The notes below the pieces were generated by a model. The model was not told where the DNA came from. It ran no database searches and worked only from the letters and a program-made list of their open reading frames with translations. From NCBI RefSeq assembly GCF_900115075.1, contig NZ_FOVG01000002.1:1-64000 (forward strand): a stretch of 64,000 nt of DNA. Reading direction: 5' to 3'. The DNA is from Candidatus Pantoea varia (GTDB lineage Bacteria; Pseudomonadota; Gammaproteobacteria; Enterobacterales; Enterobacteriaceae). Every line of letters begins with the position of its first letter. Within the stretch, counting starts at the first letter, position 1. Below, piece by piece: positions 29,606 to 39,614 of this stretch. The translations under genes and the position numbers were made by a program.

Positions 29606-30490
29606 GTGCAAAATAGCTTAAGTATGAATAAGTGGCGGGCCTATGCTCGCCTGATGCGTATCGACAAACCGATCGGTACGTTGCTGCTGATGTGGCCAAC
29701 GCTCTGGGCATTATGGCTGGCGGATATGTCGATTCCACCGCTGCCGGTGCTGGCGGTGTTTGTGGCCGGAGTGATTGTCATGCGTGCGGCCGGTTGTGTG
29801 ATCAACGACTACGCCGATCGCAAAGTCGATGGACATGTCGAGCGCACGAAGCACCGCCCACTGGCCAGCGGCGTGGTCAGTGCAAAAGAGGCTAAGCTGC
29901 TGTTCGTGATTCTGGCGCTGGTGGCTTTTGCGCTGGTGCTGACCATGAACCTGATGACGATTATGCTCTCCGTCGTGGGGCTGGCGCTGGCCTGGGTCTA
30001 TCCCTTTATGAAGCGCTATACCCATCTGCCGCAGGTGGTGCTGGGAGCCGCGTTTGGCTGGGCGATTCCTATGGCCTGGTCCGCAGTTAGTGAGTCCTTA
30101 CCTCTGGTCTGCTGGCTGGTATTTATCGCTAATATCTGCTGGACGGTCGCTTATGACACCCAGTATGCGATGGTGGACCGGGATGATGATCTGAAGATTG
30201 GTGTGAAGTCGACCGCGATTCTGTTTGGTCGCTTCGACAAGCTGATCATCGGGCTGCTGCAACTGGCGACCCTGCTGCTGATGGCGCTGGTGGGCATGAT
30301 GCTGCATCTGAATGGCGCCTTCTACTGGACGTTGCTGCTGGCGGCTGCCCTGTTTGTTTATCAGCAGAAGCTGATCGCCGGGCGTGAACGTCAGCCCTGC
30401 TTCCAGGCTTTCCTGAATAACAACTACGTCGGGATGGTGCTGTTCCTTGGCGTACTGATGAATACGCCGCCGTTCAGTCAGTTGTTCTGA
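29606..30490 (+). CDS. ubiA: 4-hydroxybenzoate octaprenyltransferase
   Basis: UbiA prenylates 4-hydroxybenzoate in the inner membrane. The product is about 294 residues with eight to nine helices and the two Asp-rich motifs that bind Mg-diphosphate: [15 protein letters not shown] near residue 70 and [17 protein letters not shown] near 190. Two adjacent GTG codons (29603, 29606) and an ATG at 29624 are possible starts; the second GTG lies eight bases after GAGG and gives the same N-terminal length as the E. coli protein. It is the second gene of ubiCA and ends at a two-way terminator shared with plsB. Confidence 0.94.
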   Translation: MQNSLSMNKWRAYARLMRIDKPIGTLLLMWPTLWALWLADMSIPPLPVLAVFVAGVIVMRAAGCVINDYADRKVDGHVERTKHRPLASGVVSAKEAKLLFVILALVAFALVLTMNLMTIMLSVVGLALAWVYPFMKRYTHLPQVVLGAAFGWAIPMAWSAVSESLPLVCWLVFIANICWTVAYDTQYAMVDRDDDLKIGVKSTAILFGRFDKLIIGLLQLATLLLMALVGMMLHLNGAFYWTLLLAAALFVYQQKLIAGRERQPCFQAFLNNNYVGMVLFLGVLMNTPPFSQLF

Positions 30491-30544
30491 CCGTGTTCCC
30501 TGAGCAGGCACCGTCTCACTGTGAATCGGACCAGATCTGACCTA

Positions 30545-30576
30545 TAAAAAAGGCGACCTCGTGAGGTCGCCTTTTT
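30545..30576. terminator. Bidirectional terminator between ubiA and plsB
   Basis: AGGCGACCTC and GAGGTCGCCT form a stem flanked by A-run and T-run on both sides, so it can stop transcripts from ubiA (+) and from plsB (-). Confidence 0.9.
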
Positions 30577-30590
30577 ACTGTACGCGGGTG

Positions 30591-33023
30591 TCAGTCGTGC
30601 GCTACCGCAGTTTCAATCGTCATGCGGACATCACTGGTGACCAGGTCAGCCAGGATATGCCAGGTCGCCAGAGTCTGCGCGACATCGGCATCACCGCTGT
30701 CGCTGATATACCCCTCATCGCGCAGCGTCAGTACCAGCGAGGTAAAGACGGCTTTGTCGAAGAACTCCGGCGCATTGATCCCATGCAGTACCGACAGACG
30801 CTGTGCCAGCGTCCTGCTCTCTTTCTCCAGCGTGCCACGGTTAATCGTCGGCTTGGCGCTAAGAATGGAGAAGGTAATGGCATAACGCTGCAGCGTTTCG
30901 CGCACACCGGCAGCCAGCAGTTGCAGCGTGCGATAGCGTGCTGCGGTAAAGCGCAACTCACCCGATTCGAATGTAATCAGGCCCTGACGCGCCAGCTCCT
31001 GACTCACATCAGTGAGCAGTTGTGGCAGCTCATCGGTCTGCCAGCGCAGGAACAGTTCACTCTTCAGCATCGGATAGATCAGGCTCACCTGGCGTAGCAG
31101 TTCTGCTTCGCTCAGCGTCTGATGCTGCTGAACAATGGCGGCAATCAGCGACGGCATCACCAGCATGTGATGAATGTTGTTGCGATAGTAGGTCATCAGC
31201 ACCGCCTGCTCGCGCGGCAGAATGATGATGTCGCCAATGCTGTCCTTTTCACTCTCAAACTTGTTCATACCCAGGGCGTGATCCAGCAGCGCTTCTGCGG
31301 AGAGATCGGGTACGGTCGCGTTTGGCGAGTAAGGCACATTGCGCAGCAGCTGGGTATAGCACTCCAGCTGTTCTATCAGCTGTTCACGGGTCAGTGAGCG
31401 CTGACGTGACGCCAGCAGCGCTGTCACACAGAGGTTCATGGCGTTGGCTGCGCCCGCTTCATTAATACGCACCATCAGGCTGGCCGCGATATCATTGACG
31501 GTCGGCGTTAACCAGCTCGGACGCTGCGGCTCAATCGGATCGATCGCATCGCGCCACTCCGGAACCCGCTTGTTGAGATAGTTCACCAGCGGCAGCGGTT
31601 CGCCAAAGTTAACGTAGCCCTGACCGAGATTGCGCAGCTTGCGTAAGCCGCGCACCATCTGCATGAAGCCCTCTTTCTCTTTCGCCGCGCCGCGTAGTTC
31701 TTTGGCGTAAGTACCCACTTCCATCACATGCTCATAGCCGATGTAGATCGGCACCAGCGTAATTGGGCGATTACCGCCGCGCAGCATCGCCTGCAGCGTC
31801 ATGGCTAAGGTGCCGGTTTTAGGGTCAAGCAGGCGACCGGTACGTGAACGGCCTCCTTCGACAAAGTACTCAACCGAATAGCCGCGGGTGAACAGCTCAC
31901 CGAGATATTCGCGGAACACCGTGGCGTAGAGCTTGTTGCCCTTAAAGGTACGACGAATAAAGAAGGCGCCCAGACGACGGAAAATCGGGCCGGCTGGCCA
32001 GAAGTTGAGATTGATACCCGCTGCGATGTGCGGTGGCACCAGCCCCTGGTGATAGAGCACATAGGAGAGCAGCAGATAATCCATGTGGCTGCGATGGCAC
32101 GGCACATAGACAATTTCGTGGCCATCCTGCGCCAGCTGGCGAACTTTTTCACCGCCATTGACGTTGATGCCCTGATAGAGACGACTCCAGAGCCAGCCCA
32201 TCACACGGTCGGTGACGCGAATCGCTTCATAAGAGAAGTTAGCGGCAATTTCCTCCATCATCTCGACGGCATTCTGCTGCGCTTTCTCATGGGAGATTTT
32301 TTTGCTGCGGGCTTCATCTTCAACAGCTTTTTCAATCGCTTTTGATTGCAGCAGACGGTTAAACAGATCCTGACGCGCCGGTAAACGCGGACCGATTGCC
32401 GCCAGGCGTTGACGGGCAAAATGGATGCGCGCCACGCGAGCCAGCTTCTGGGCGATCGACTGATCCGTACCGTGTTCGGTTGCCATGCGGCGCAGCGACA
32501 CAGTTGGCGAGAAGCGGACAAAACTGTCGCGTCCGTGCCAGATAACCGCAAAGAACTTCTGCACCCCGTTCAGCACCCGCAGGTGTGGCGTCGCTTCGCC
32601 CTGGACTTCACGCCCTGGCGCGCGGCCAAACATCACGGTGACCGGCAGCATCTGAATATCGAGCTTAGGATTATTGCGATGCAGGTCGAGATAATCGTGA
32701 AAGATTTTCACCGATTCCACACTGGGCACAAAATAGGGGAATACGCGCGGGCCATTGTGAATAAACACGTGGCGCGGCAGCAGTGAACCATCAATCTCCA
32801 GTGGAGAGAGCGGGTCGGGCAGATGATGCCGCAGACACTGTGCACGTAAAGTCAGTAAGTCAGCCTTCGAATCGTAAGGCAAAACATACATAATAGGTCG
32901 GGTCGGATCCAGACCATGTTCAGACACGGGATCGGCCGGAATGGCCTTACTTTTTACCAAAAAGGAGAGTGGTAAATTAAGCAATTTGTAATAGAGTTTA
33001 CGCCAACCTGACATAGACAACAT
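30591..33023 (-). CDS. plsB: Glycerol-3-phosphate acyltransferase
   Basis: PlsB acylates glycerol 3-phosphate at position 1, the first step of phospholipid synthesis at the inner membrane. The product is about 810 residues (807 in E. coli) with the acyltransferase HX4D motif CHRSHMDYL near residue 305, followed by the glycerol-3-phosphate-binding [14 protein letters not shown] and EGGRSRTGR blocks. I chose the ATG at 33023, six bases after AGAGG; the next ATG, at 33014, gives exactly the E. coli start MSGW. A start at 33119 was rejected. It is divergent from dgkA, another lipid gene. Confidence 0.96.
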   Translation of the reverse strand: MLSMSGWRKLYYKLLNLPLSFLVKSKAIPADPVSEHGLDPTRPIMYVLPYDSKADLLTLRAQCLRHHLPDPLSPLEIDGSLLPRHVFIHNGPRVFPYFVPSVESVKIFHDYLDLHRNNPKLDIQMLPVTVMFGRAPGREVQGEATPHLRVLNGVQKFFAVIWHGRDSFVRFSPTVSLRRMATEHGTDQSIAQKLARVARIHFARQRLAAIGPRLPARQDLFNRLLQSKAIEKAVEDEARSKKISHEKAQQNAVEMMEEIAANFSYEAIRVTDRVMGWLWSRLYQGINVNGGEKVRQLAQDGHEIVYVPCHRSHMDYLLLSYVLYHQGLVPPHIAAGINLNFWPAGPIFRRLGAFFIRRTFKGNKLYATVFREYLGELFTRGYSVEYFVEGGRSRTGRLLDPKTGTLAMTLQAMLRGGNRPITLVPIYIGYEHVMEVGTYAKELRGAAKEKEGFMQMVRGLRKLRNLGQGYVNFGEPLPLVNYLNKRVPEWRDAIDPIEPQRPSWLTPTVNDIAASLMVRINEAGAANAMNLCVTALLASRQRSLTREQLIEQLECYTQLLRNVPYSPNATVPDLSAEALLDHALGMNKFESEKDSIGDIIILPREQAVLMTYYRNNIHHMLVMPSLIAAIVQQHQTLSEAELLRQVSLIYPMLKSELFLRWQTDELPQLLTDVSQELARQGLITFESGELRFTAARYRTLQLLAAGVRETLQRYAITFSILSAKPTINRGTLEKESRTLAQRLSVLHGINAPEFFDKAVFTSLVLTLRDEGYISDSGDADVAQTLATWHILADLVTSDVRMTIETAVAHD

Positions 33024-33142
33024 GAAGCCTCTTGTTAGCAAAGCGCCGCAAGCATAGCAGAAAGCGCAGCGAATATCTGTGGTGGTGCCAATTGCACGCA
33101 GCCCAGACATTGACGTCAATCCGATGAAAGGGTTCCCACATC

Positions 33143-33511
33143 ATGGCAAATAATGCCACCGGACTTATCAGAATTGTAAAAGCCGCAGGTTACTCATGGC
33201 AGGGACTGCGAGCCGCCTGGCAACATGAAGCGGCGTTTCGCCAGGAAGCACTGGCTGCGCTGGCTGCTATTATTATCGCGTGCTGGCTGGATGTCGATGT
33301 GATCTCCCGCATCCTTATGATTGGGGCGGTGGTGCTGGTGGTCATTGTCGAAATCCTCAATAGCGCCATTGAAGCGGTGGTTGACCGCATCGGTCAGGAG
33401 CATCATCCGCTGGCGGGCCGGGCAAAGGACATGGGCTCGGCGGCGGTACTGATCAGCATCTTACTGGCCCTGTTTGTTTGGGTCGCGCTGCTCTGGACAC
33501 ATTTGCGATAA
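33143..33511 (+). CDS. dgkA: Diacylglycerol kinase
   Basis: DgkA phosphorylates diacylglycerol left over from membrane-derived oligosaccharide synthesis, returning it to phospholipid synthesis. The 122-residue product matches E. coli in length and has three membrane helices. The active-site block VEILNSAIEAVVDRIG includes Glu69, and the GRAKDMGSAAVL segment is intact. It is divergent from plsB and separated from lexA by a terminator. Confidence 0.97.
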   Translation: MANNATGLIRIVKAAGYSWQGLRAAWQHEAAFRQEALAALAAIIIACWLDVDVISRILMIGAVVLVVIVEILNSAIEAVVDRIGQEHHPLAGRAKDMGSAAVLISILLALFVWVALLWTHLR

Positions 33512-33520
33512 GCCTTCCAT

Positions 33521-33543
33521 AACGCGCCTGAGGGCGCGTTTTC
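33521..33543 (+). terminator. Terminator after dgkA
   Basis: AACGCGCC and GGCGCGTT form an 8-bp stem with a 4-base loop followed by TT, nine bases after the dgkA stop codon and before the lexA promoter. Confidence 0.6.
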
Positions 33544-33573
33544 CCTGACAATCGGTTTCCATTTCGCCAATAC

Positions 33574-33589
33574 CTGTATATACTCACAG
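33574..33589. promoter_or_regulatory. First LexA box of lexA
   Basis: CTGTATATACTCACAG fits the SOS consensus CTGTN8ACAG perfectly and equals the first box of E. coli lexA. LexA bound here represses its own gene and dinF. Confidence 0.95.
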
Positions 33590-33592
33590 CGA

Positions 33593-33608
33593 CTGTATAA
33601 ACAACCAG
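33593..33608. promoter_or_regulatory. Second LexA box of lexA
   Basis: CTGTATAAACAACCAG fits the SOS box with one change in the right half (CCAG for ACAG). It lies three bases after the first box and eight before the lexA start, as in E. coli. Confidence 0.92.
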
Positions 33609-33616
33609 GGGGCGGG

Positions 33617-34231
33617 ATGAAAGCATTAACCAGCAGGCAGCAGCAGGTCTATGACCTGATTCGCGACCATATTTCTTCAACGGGCATGCCGCCTACGCGT
33701 GCAGAGATTGCCGCGCAGCTGGGCTTCCGCTCGCCGAATGCGGCAGAAGAGCATCTGAAAGCGCTGGCGCGCAAAGGCGTCATTGAGATCGTTTCCGGTG
33801 CATCGCGCGGCATTCGTCTGTTAATGGAAGAAGAAGTTTCAGAAGGGCTACCGCTGATTGGCCGGGTTGCTGCCGGTGAGCCGATTATGGCGCAGGAACA
33901 TATCGAAACCCATTACAAAGTGGATCCGGGCCTGTTCAAGCCTTCTGCCGACTTCCTGCTGCGCGTCAGCGGAATGTCGATGAAAGATATCGGGATTATG
34001 GACGGCGACCTGCTCGCGGTACATAAAACTCAGGATGTGCGCAATGGCCAGGTTGTCGTTGCCCGCATTGATGATGAAGTCACCGTTAAACGCTGGAAAA
34101 AGCAGGGTGCTATCGTGCATCTGCTGCCCGAAAACAGCGATTTCGACCCGATTGTTGTCGATACCCGTGCTCAATCGCTGACTATTGAAGGTCTGGCGGT
34201 TGGCGTGGTACGCAACGGCGAGTGGCTCTGA
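33617..34231 (+). CDS. lexA: SOS repressor LexA
   Basis: LexA represses DNA-damage genes and cleaves itself when RecA is activated. The product is 204 residues (202 in E. coli; the two extra residues lie in the hinge near [10 protein letters not shown]). It has the N-terminal winged helix ([20 protein letters not shown]), the cleavage site AAGEP at Ala86-Gly87, and the catalytic Ser121 (GMSM) and Lys158 (VTVKRW). Two LexA boxes overlap its promoter. dinF follows after about 100 bp and is probably in the same operon. Confidence 0.98.
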   Translation: MKALTSRQQQVYDLIRDHISSTGMPPTRAEIAAQLGFRSPNAAEEHLKALARKGVIEIVSGASRGIRLLMEEEVSEGLPLIGRVAAGEPIMAQEHIETHYKVDPGLFKPSADFLLRVSGMSMKDIGIMDGDLLAVHKTQDVRNGQVVVARIDDEVTVKRWKKQGAIVHLLPENSDFDPIVVDTRAQSLTIEGLAVGVVRNGEWL

Positions 34232-34329
34232 TTCTGAGGGCTGCGTGCATTCGCCTTTTCTGATGCTATTCTGTCTGCCCTAATTTTGTCGCCTGCTTTA
34301 CTGCAGCGACACTGAGCACGGAACGGCGA

Positions 34330-35652
34330 ATGCGCTTTATCACGGCAACGGATAAAAATCTCTGGCGGCTTGCGCTGCCGATGATCCTTTCAAATATCAC
34401 TGTTCCCTTACTGGGAGTGGTCGATACTGCAGTTATTGGTCATCTCGACAGCCCTGTCTATCTCGGCGGGGTTGCGGTCGGGACCACAGTGACCAGCTTC
34501 CTCTTTATGTTGCTGCTTTTCCTTCGAATGAGTACCACCGGCCTGACGGCTCAGGCGTTTGGTGCGGGCGATAAAACCGCTCTGGCACGTGCGCTGACGC
34601 AGCCGCTGATTATTGCGCTGCTGGCAGGTGTCCTGTTCATCGCTTTACGTTATCCGATTATTCAGCTGGCGACCCATCTGGTTGGCGGCAATCCTGACGT
34701 TCTGGAACAGGCGGCGCTGTTTATTCAGATTCGCTGGCTCAGTGCGCCTGCCACCCTGGCAAACCTGGTGATTCTGGGCTGGCTGCTGGGCGTGCAGTAT
34801 GCGCGTGCGCCGGTGATCCTGCTGGTGGTAGGCAATCTGGTTAACATCGTGCTCGATCTCTGGCTGGTGATGGGGTTGCACTGGGGTGTCGCGGGGGCAG
34901 CAACCGCCACGGCGCTGGCGGAGTACATCACGCTGGGCGTCGGCGGCATCATGGTCTGGCGGGTGTTAAAGCTGCGCGGTATTACGCTAAACCTGCTGAA
35001 GCAGAGCTGGCGCGGTGACAGCGGCCGGCTGCTGCGACTGAACCGGGACATCATGCTGCGCTCTCTGATGCTGCAGCTCTGTTTCGCCTCGCTGACCGTG
35101 CTGGGCGCGCGGCTGGGTCCGGATGTGGTAGCGGTTAACGCGGTATTACTGATGTTCATTACCTTTACTGCCTACGCACTGGATGGTTTTGCCTACGCGG
35201 TTGAAGCTTTTGCCGGCGAAGCGCATGGCGCAAAAGATGGCAGTAAATTGCAGCACGTCTGGCACTCCGCCTGTCGGCAGGCGGTGGTGGTAGCGCTGTT
35301 CTTCTCGCTGGTTTATGCCATTTTTGGCCCGCAGATTGTCACCCTGCTGACCTCTCTTGAGTCACTGCAGCAGACAGCTGACCGCTATCTGGCCTGGCAG
35401 ATAATCATGCCGCTGATCGGCGTCTGGTGTTATCTGCTGGATGGGATGTTCATCGGGGCGACGCGCGGACGCGAGATGCGTAACAGCATGGTCGTGGCGG
35501 CAGCAGGCTACTTTCTGACGCTGCTCAGTGTACCGGTGCTGGGCAACCACGGCCTGTGGCTGGCGGTGACGGTTTTCCTGGCGCTGCGCGGCCTGTCATT
35601 GTGGCTCATCTGGCGTAAACACTGGCGTCAGAACAGCTGGTTTGACGCCTGA
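34330..35652 (+). CDS. dinF: DNA-damage-inducible MATE efflux protein DinF
   Basis: DinF is a multidrug and toxin extrusion family transporter in the inner membrane, linked to protection from oxidative stress and bile salts in E. coli. The 440-residue product has 12 predicted helices in two six-helix halves, with the MATE start LWRLALPMILSNITVPLLGVVDTAVIGHL. It lies downstream of lexA in the same direction without a clear terminator between them, so SOS induction is expected. Confidence 0.95.
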   Translation: MRFITATDKNLWRLALPMILSNITVPLLGVVDTAVIGHLDSPVYLGGVAVGTTVTSFLFMLLLFLRMSTTGLTAQAFGAGDKTALARALTQPLIIALLAGVLFIALRYPIIQLATHLVGGNPDVLEQAALFIQIRWLSAPATLANLVILGWLLGVQYARAPVILLVVGNLVNIVLDLWLVMGLHWGVAGAATATALAEYITLGVGGIMVWRVLKLRGITLNLLKQSWRGDSGRLLRLNRDIMLRSLMLQLCFASLTVLGARLGPDVVAVNAVLLMFITFTAYALDGFAYAVEAFAGEAHGAKDGSKLQHVWHSACRQAVVVALFFSLVYAIFGPQIVTLLTSLESLQQTADRYLAWQIIMPLIGVWCYLLDGMFIGATRGREMRNSMVVAAAGYFLTLLSVPVLGNHGLWLAVTVFLALRGLSLWLIWRKHWRQNSWFDA

Positions 35653-35817
35653 TCCTGCAGGGTGTACTCGGGGTTAATACAGATTATTCCGTATTATTCC
35701 ACGGTTATTAAATTAGCTACTACAATTAACTTTAAGCAGCGCAGTTAACCAGCGCTTTATATCGTTATTTTGTTAAGCAGCAAGATAATCATTAAACCCG
35801 AGGATTGGAGGTCTGCC

Positions 35818-36030
35818 ATGAATAAAGACGAAGCGAGCGGCAACTGGAAGCAGTTTAAAGGCAAAATGAAAGAGAAATGGGGCAAGCTGACCGACGATGA
35901 TATGCAGGTTATCGAAGGTAAACGCGATCAGCTGGTCGGTAAAATCCAGGAGCGTTACGGCTATGCGAAAGATGAAGCAGAGCGCGAAGTGACGGACTGG
36001 GAAGGCAAGAACAAAGATCACCGCTGGTAA
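35818..36030 (+). CDS. yjbJ: CsbD-family stress protein YjbJ
   Basis: YjbJ is a small, abundant, hydrophilic stress protein of the CsbD family with unknown activity; the E. coli gene is strongly expressed in stationary phase. The ATG at 35818, preceded by GGAGG, gives 70 residues (69 in E. coli), starting MNKDEASGNWKQFKGKMKEKWG. The sequence is charged and helical with no membrane segment. A longer reading from 35770 was rejected. It is transcribed alone towards the convergent zur gene. Confidence 0.95.
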   Translation: MNKDEASGNWKQFKGKMKEKWGKLTDDDMQVIEGKRDQLVGKIQERYGYAKDEAEREVTDWEGKNKDHRW

Positions 36031-36116
36031 TCAGGGTGTCCTGATAATCAGCTGAAACCGCTTCGGTGTGCCCGCACCGGAGGGTACAGGGATGGAAGCG
36101 CACAAGGATGTGCAGA

Positions 36117-36638
36117 TTACCCGCGTTTTCCCCGCTTTTTACCTTCATCCTGATGATCATGTTCGCAGCTTTCATGATGCGTACAGGCTTCAACGGCGGC
36201 ACAACTTTCACATAAACCATGTGCTTCAATCACGCTATGGCGTAATGCAAACTGCGCCTCACCCGCCAGTGTCGCGATAATCTTCTCCACCCCCTGCGCC
36301 TGCTTCTCTGTAACGGCGGCACAGCGGTCACAGACCAGCATCACCGACGTATGGGCTGGCGCTTCAAAGTGGTGACACATGACGTAGCTGTTGTTGGATT
36401 CCACCCGATGAATGAAACCCTGCTCAAGCAGGAAATCCAGCGCACGATAGACGGTAGGTGGTTTAGCCTGCGGTTCGCTGACGCGAAGCTGATCCAGCAG
36501 ATCGTAGGCGCTGATTGAGCCGGGCTGTTCAGCCATCAGGCGCAACACTTCAGCACGCTGTGAAGTCAGACGCACACCGCGCTGCAGGCACATTTTTTCG
36601 GCCTGAATCAAAATTTGCTGCGACGTCATGTTAGTCAT
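36117..36638 (-). CDS. zur: Zinc uptake regulator Zur
   Basis: Zur is a Fur-family repressor that shuts off zinc uptake when zinc is plentiful. From the ATG at 36638 (GGAG eight bases before) the product is 173 residues (171 in E. coli). It has the DNA-binding domain with QAKPPTVYRALDFLLEQGF, and zinc sites with Cys pairs CDRC near residue 101 and CESC near 141 together with CHH near 86. The tail is rich in His, Asp and Lys. A start at 36746 would add 36 residues of no match. Confidence 0.95.
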   Translation of the reverse strand: MTNMTSQQILIQAEKMCLQRGVRLTSQRAEVLRLMAEQPGSISAYDLLDQLRVSEPQAKPPTVYRALDFLLEQGFIHRVESNNSYVMCHHFEAPAHTSVMLVCDRCAAVTEKQAQGVEKIIATLAGEAQFALRHSVIEAHGLCESCAAVEACTHHESCEHDHQDEGKKRGKRG

Positions 36639-36658
36639 GAAAATTCTCCGCTGGATAA

Positions 36659-36676
36659 GTGATGTTATTTTATCAC
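36659..36676. promoter_or_regulatory. Inverted repeat upstream of zur
   Basis: GTGATGTTATTTTATCAC has 5-bp arms GTGAT/ATCAC and lies 20 bp before the zur start, in a promoter position. It does not fit the Zur box well; the binding protein is unknown. Confidence 0.35.
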
Positions 36677-36746
36677 ATATAATTTCGCGGTGCTGAGGTG
36701 GGTTTTCGTCTGAAAAAACAGCATTATTTGCCTGATAAAGCAGCAT

Positions 36747-37088
36747 AATTAGATTTTCAGTCGCCTTTTATCTCAAATCTGACGACAAATCAGATCCATT
36801 CTGAATCGACCTGAAGCGGAATTGGTTGGCATTTTGCTTTGCATCTCACTGAGTTAAGAAGTAATGTTCAGAAAGACTTAAGCAAAGTCTGGCATTATTT
36901 GAAATACCCAGGCGCAGTCTGAACTATTACAACGTTTTTTTGATTGGAAAACGTCCAATCCTTTGAATTAAGGCACTGTTTCCTTTGAATTCACAGCAAT
37001 AACGCGTTAGCCAGGGTTCACAATAGGGCTAACAAACTATTCAGTCGTTGAATGTTTCAATGGCAATTTCTCAGGTGATGGCAGGCAA
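36747..37088. other. Intergenic region before the TraF-like gene
   Basis: About 340 bp without a gene. It is AT-rich, should contain the promoter of the downstream gene, and holds an inverted repeat GATTGG-N7-CCAATC at 36942-36960. No RNA gene was recognised. Confidence 0.6.
36942..36960. repeat. Inverted repeat GATTGG-N7-CCAATC
   Basis: Two perfect 6-bp arms with a 7-bp spacer about 130 bp before the TraF-like gene; a possible operator. Confidence 0.35.
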
Positions 37089-38336
37089 ATGGTGAAAAAA
37101 TCCGCTCAACGTTCAGCGCTGAAGTACTCCGCTGTAGCGACCGCGCTTTTCCTTTCTTCTTCCGCCATGGCGGCAGGGACCTGGTATGATGCACGTAATG
37201 ACGCCATGGGCGGCACCGGCGTAGCATCTTCTCTCTACGGCTCCGCAGTGCTTGCGAACCCGGCATTGATGACGCGTGCTAAACCCGACGATAACGTCAG
37301 CATTATTATTCCCTCGGCAGGTATTCAGGTTACTGACAAAGATAAGCTGATCGACAAAGTGGATGACATCACCGATACCGTTGATCGCTACCGCGACGTT
37401 GTTAGCAACCTCACTTTTGCAGATTTTTTCCGTGTTAACTCTGAACTGCGCGCTGCCTCAGGTGATGTGGCTGATAAGCTAAGCGATTTACGCGGTAACA
37501 AAGCAGACGGTACTGCCGGCGCGGCTGTTGCCGTTACCATCCCTAATGACACTCTGCCTTTCGCCTTTATCACCAAAGCCTACGGGACCGCGCACGTCCG
37601 CGCCAACGTGGTACAGAGTGATATTGACTACCTGCGCAGTATAGAAAACGGAGCATTTCCTCGTCCTGGCGATCAAAATAACCTGCGATCCAGCGCGAAT
37701 GGCTTAGCGGCGCTGACCACCGATTATGGTGTCGCAGTGGCGCATGAGTTCACCATCGCCGGTCAGCCGGTATCAGTAGGCGTGACGCCGAAAGTGCAGA
37801 AAACCTGGCTCTATAACTACACCGCCAGCATCTACAACTACGACAAGAACGACATCAACAATAGTAAGTATCGCAGCACCGATACCGGCTTTAACGTTGA
37901 TGCCGGTCTGGCGACTACCTTTGCTGAAAACTGGACGCTGGGTGTAACCGGACAGAACCTGGTTTCGCGCGATCTGCAGACCAAAGAGGTCAACGGTTAC
38001 CGCGACACCTACCAGATTCGCCCGCTGGTCACCACCGGTCTGTCATGGGATAAAGGTCCGTTTACCGTGACGGGCGATGTGGATCTGACTGAAACCAAAC
38101 GCTTCAAAAGCCAGGATAACAGCCAGTATGCGGCTGTGGGCGCGGAATACCGCGTACTTGACTGGCTACAGCTGCGTGGCGGTTATCGTGCGGACATGCG
38201 TTCTCACGACGAGAATGTCGTCACGGCAGGTTTTGGTGTGTCACCGTTTAACAAGGCCGTCCATCTGGATCTGGCGGGCTCTGTAGGTGCTAACAACACC
38301 TGGGGCGCGATGATGCAGCTGGGCTTTAACTTCTAA
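37089..38336 (+). CDS. TraF-family (porin-like) outer-membrane protein
   Basis: The 415-residue product has a signal peptide ending at AMA near residue 28 and a sequence of short alternating strands that ends in Phe (LGFNF), typical of outer-membrane beta-barrels. It belongs to the family named after plasmid conjugation protein TraF (TraF_2-type), related in look to FadL/OmpP1 proteins: note ARNDAMGGTGVASSLYGSAVLANPALM at the N terminus (residues 35-61). No conjugation genes lie near it, so a transfer role is unlikely; uptake of a small hydrophobic compound is a guess. It occupies the place of yjbL/yjbM of E. coli. Confidence 0.8.
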   Translation: MVKKSAQRSALKYSAVATALFLSSSAMAAGTWYDARNDAMGGTGVASSLYGSAVLANPALMTRAKPDDNVSIIIPSAGIQVTDKDKLIDKVDDITDTVDRYRDVVSNLTFADFFRVNSELRAASGDVADKLSDLRGNKADGTAGAAVAVTIPNDTLPFAFITKAYGTAHVRANVVQSDIDYLRSIENGAFPRPGDQNNLRSSANGLAALTTDYGVAVAHEFTIAGQPVSVGVTPKVQKTWLYNYTASIYNYDKNDINNSKYRSTDTGFNVDAGLATTFAENWTLGVTGQNLVSRDLQTKEVNGYRDTYQIRPLVTTGLSWDKGPFTVTGDVDLTETKRFKSQDNSQYAAVGAEYRVLDWLQLRGGYRADMRSHDENVVTAGFGVSPFNKAVHLDLAGSVGANNTWGAMMQLGFNF

Positions 38337-38358
38337 GTACGTTATTCAGGCTGTTCGG

Positions 38359-38388
38359 GGGCGGGCGATGCACTATCGCCCGCCCTTG
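38359..38388 (+). terminator. Terminator after the TraF-like gene
   Basis: GGGCGGGCGAT and ATCGCCCGCCC form a perfect 11-bp stem with a 5-base loop, followed by a weak TTGTGTT. Confidence 0.65.
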
Positions 38389-38442
38389 TGTTATCCTTGC
38401 ACAGAATTCCATCACCTTTAATTACCGGATTGTCTGCGCTTC

Positions 38443-39435
38443 ATGCCTAATTTCTCTTCACAACGTTTCTCTATCGCCCCTATGCTCGACTGGACCGATC
38501 GTCACTGTCGCTATTTTCATCGTCAGCTGACCGGCGACACGCTGCTCTATACCGAAATGGTGACCACGGGCGCGATCATTCATGGCAAAGGGGATTACCT
38601 GGCTTACAGTGAGGCTGAACATCCGGTCGCCTTACAGCTTGGCGGAAGCGATCCGGCGGCACTGGCGCAGTGTGCGAAGCTGGCAGAGCAGCGCGGCTAC
38701 GATGAAGTAAATCTTAACGTCGGCTGTCCCTCTGATCGGGTGCAGAATGGCCGTTTCGGTGCCTGCCTGATGGCCGAGGCGACTCTGGTCGCAGATGCCA
38801 TTAAAGCGATGCGCGACGTGGTCTCCATTCCGGTCACGGTGAAAACCCGCATCGGTATTGATGAGCTGGACAGCTATGAATTCCTGACCGACTTTATCGG
38901 TACGGTGGCGGGACGCGGTGAATGCGAGACATTTATCATCCATGCGCGCAAAGCCTGGCTCTCTGGCCTCAGCCCCAAAGAGAACCGCGAAATTCCACCG
39001 CTGGATTATCCCCGCGTCTATCAGCTGAAACGCGATTTTCCGCATCTGACGATCGCGCTTAATGGCGGTGTGAAAACGCTGGAAGAGGCACAGACTCATC
39101 TGCAGCACCTCGATGGCGTGATGATGGGACGTGAAGCCTATCAAAACCCCGGTATTCTGGCGCAGGTCGATCAGACATTGTTTGGTCGTCAGCATCCGGC
39201 GGCTAACCCGGTGGAAGTGGTACGCGCCATGTATCCCTATATTGAAGCGGAACTGGCGAAGGGCACCTATCTGGGACACGTTACACGCCATATGCTGGGC
39301 CTGTTCCAGGGTATTCCGGGCGCCCGCCAATGGCGACGCCACCTGAGTGAAAACGCCCACAAGCCGGGTGCTGATGTTCGTGTGCTGGAAGCGGCGCTGG
39401 CGCTGGTAGCGGATAAGATCCCCCAGGAAGCCTGA
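38443..39435 (+). CDS. dusA: tRNA-dihydrouridine(20/20a) synthase DusA
   Basis: DusA reduces uridines 20 and 20a in the D-loop of tRNAs using FMN and NADPH. The 330-residue product has an FMN-binding TIM barrel starting [18 protein letters not shown], the catalytic cysteine in [20 protein letters not shown] near residue 95, and a C-terminal helical tRNA-binding domain. It is followed by a terminator and by pspG, as in E. coli. Confidence 0.96.
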   Translation: MPNFSSQRFSIAPMLDWTDRHCRYFHRQLTGDTLLYTEMVTTGAIIHGKGDYLAYSEAEHPVALQLGGSDPAALAQCAKLAEQRGYDEVNLNVGCPSDRVQNGRFGACLMAEATLVADAIKAMRDVVSIPVTVKTRIGIDELDSYEFLTDFIGTVAGRGECETFIIHARKAWLSGLSPKENREIPPLDYPRVYQLKRDFPHLTIALNGGVKTLEEAQTHLQHLDGVMMGREAYQNPGILAQVDQTLFGRQHPAANPVEVVRAMYPYIEAELAKGTYLGHVTRHMLGLFQGIPGARQWRRHLSENAHKPGADVRVLEAALALVADKIPQEA

Positions 39436-39452
39436 TCCGCAATCCAGCCCTG

Positions 39453-39483
39453 AAAAACCAGCTCTCGATGCTGGTTTTTTTTA
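39453..39483 (+). terminator. Terminator after dusA
   Basis: AAAAACCAGC and GCTGG followed by eight T form a classic intrinsic terminator with a 7-base loop. Confidence 0.85.
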
Positions 39484-39561
39484 CGCCATGATATGGTTTT
39501 TTTCGCCAGGTTGCCATGTGGCGCTTAAATTTTTTTAAATAAAAATCAATCAGTTAACGGT

Positions 39562-39577
39562 TGGCACGCTTCTTGTA
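39562..39577 (+). promoter_or_regulatory. Sigma-54 promoter of pspG
   Basis: TGGCACGCTTCTTGTA has the -24 element TGGCAC and a -12 element TTGTA (consensus TTGCW) at the right spacing, 38 bp before pspG. An AT-rich stretch (39523-39550), suited to IHF binding, lies upstream. Activation by PspF with sigma-54 is inferred, as for E. coli pspG. Confidence 0.8.
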
Positions 39578-39614
39578 ATAGCTACAACAATCAATCTCAA
39601 AAAGGAGCGCTGAC

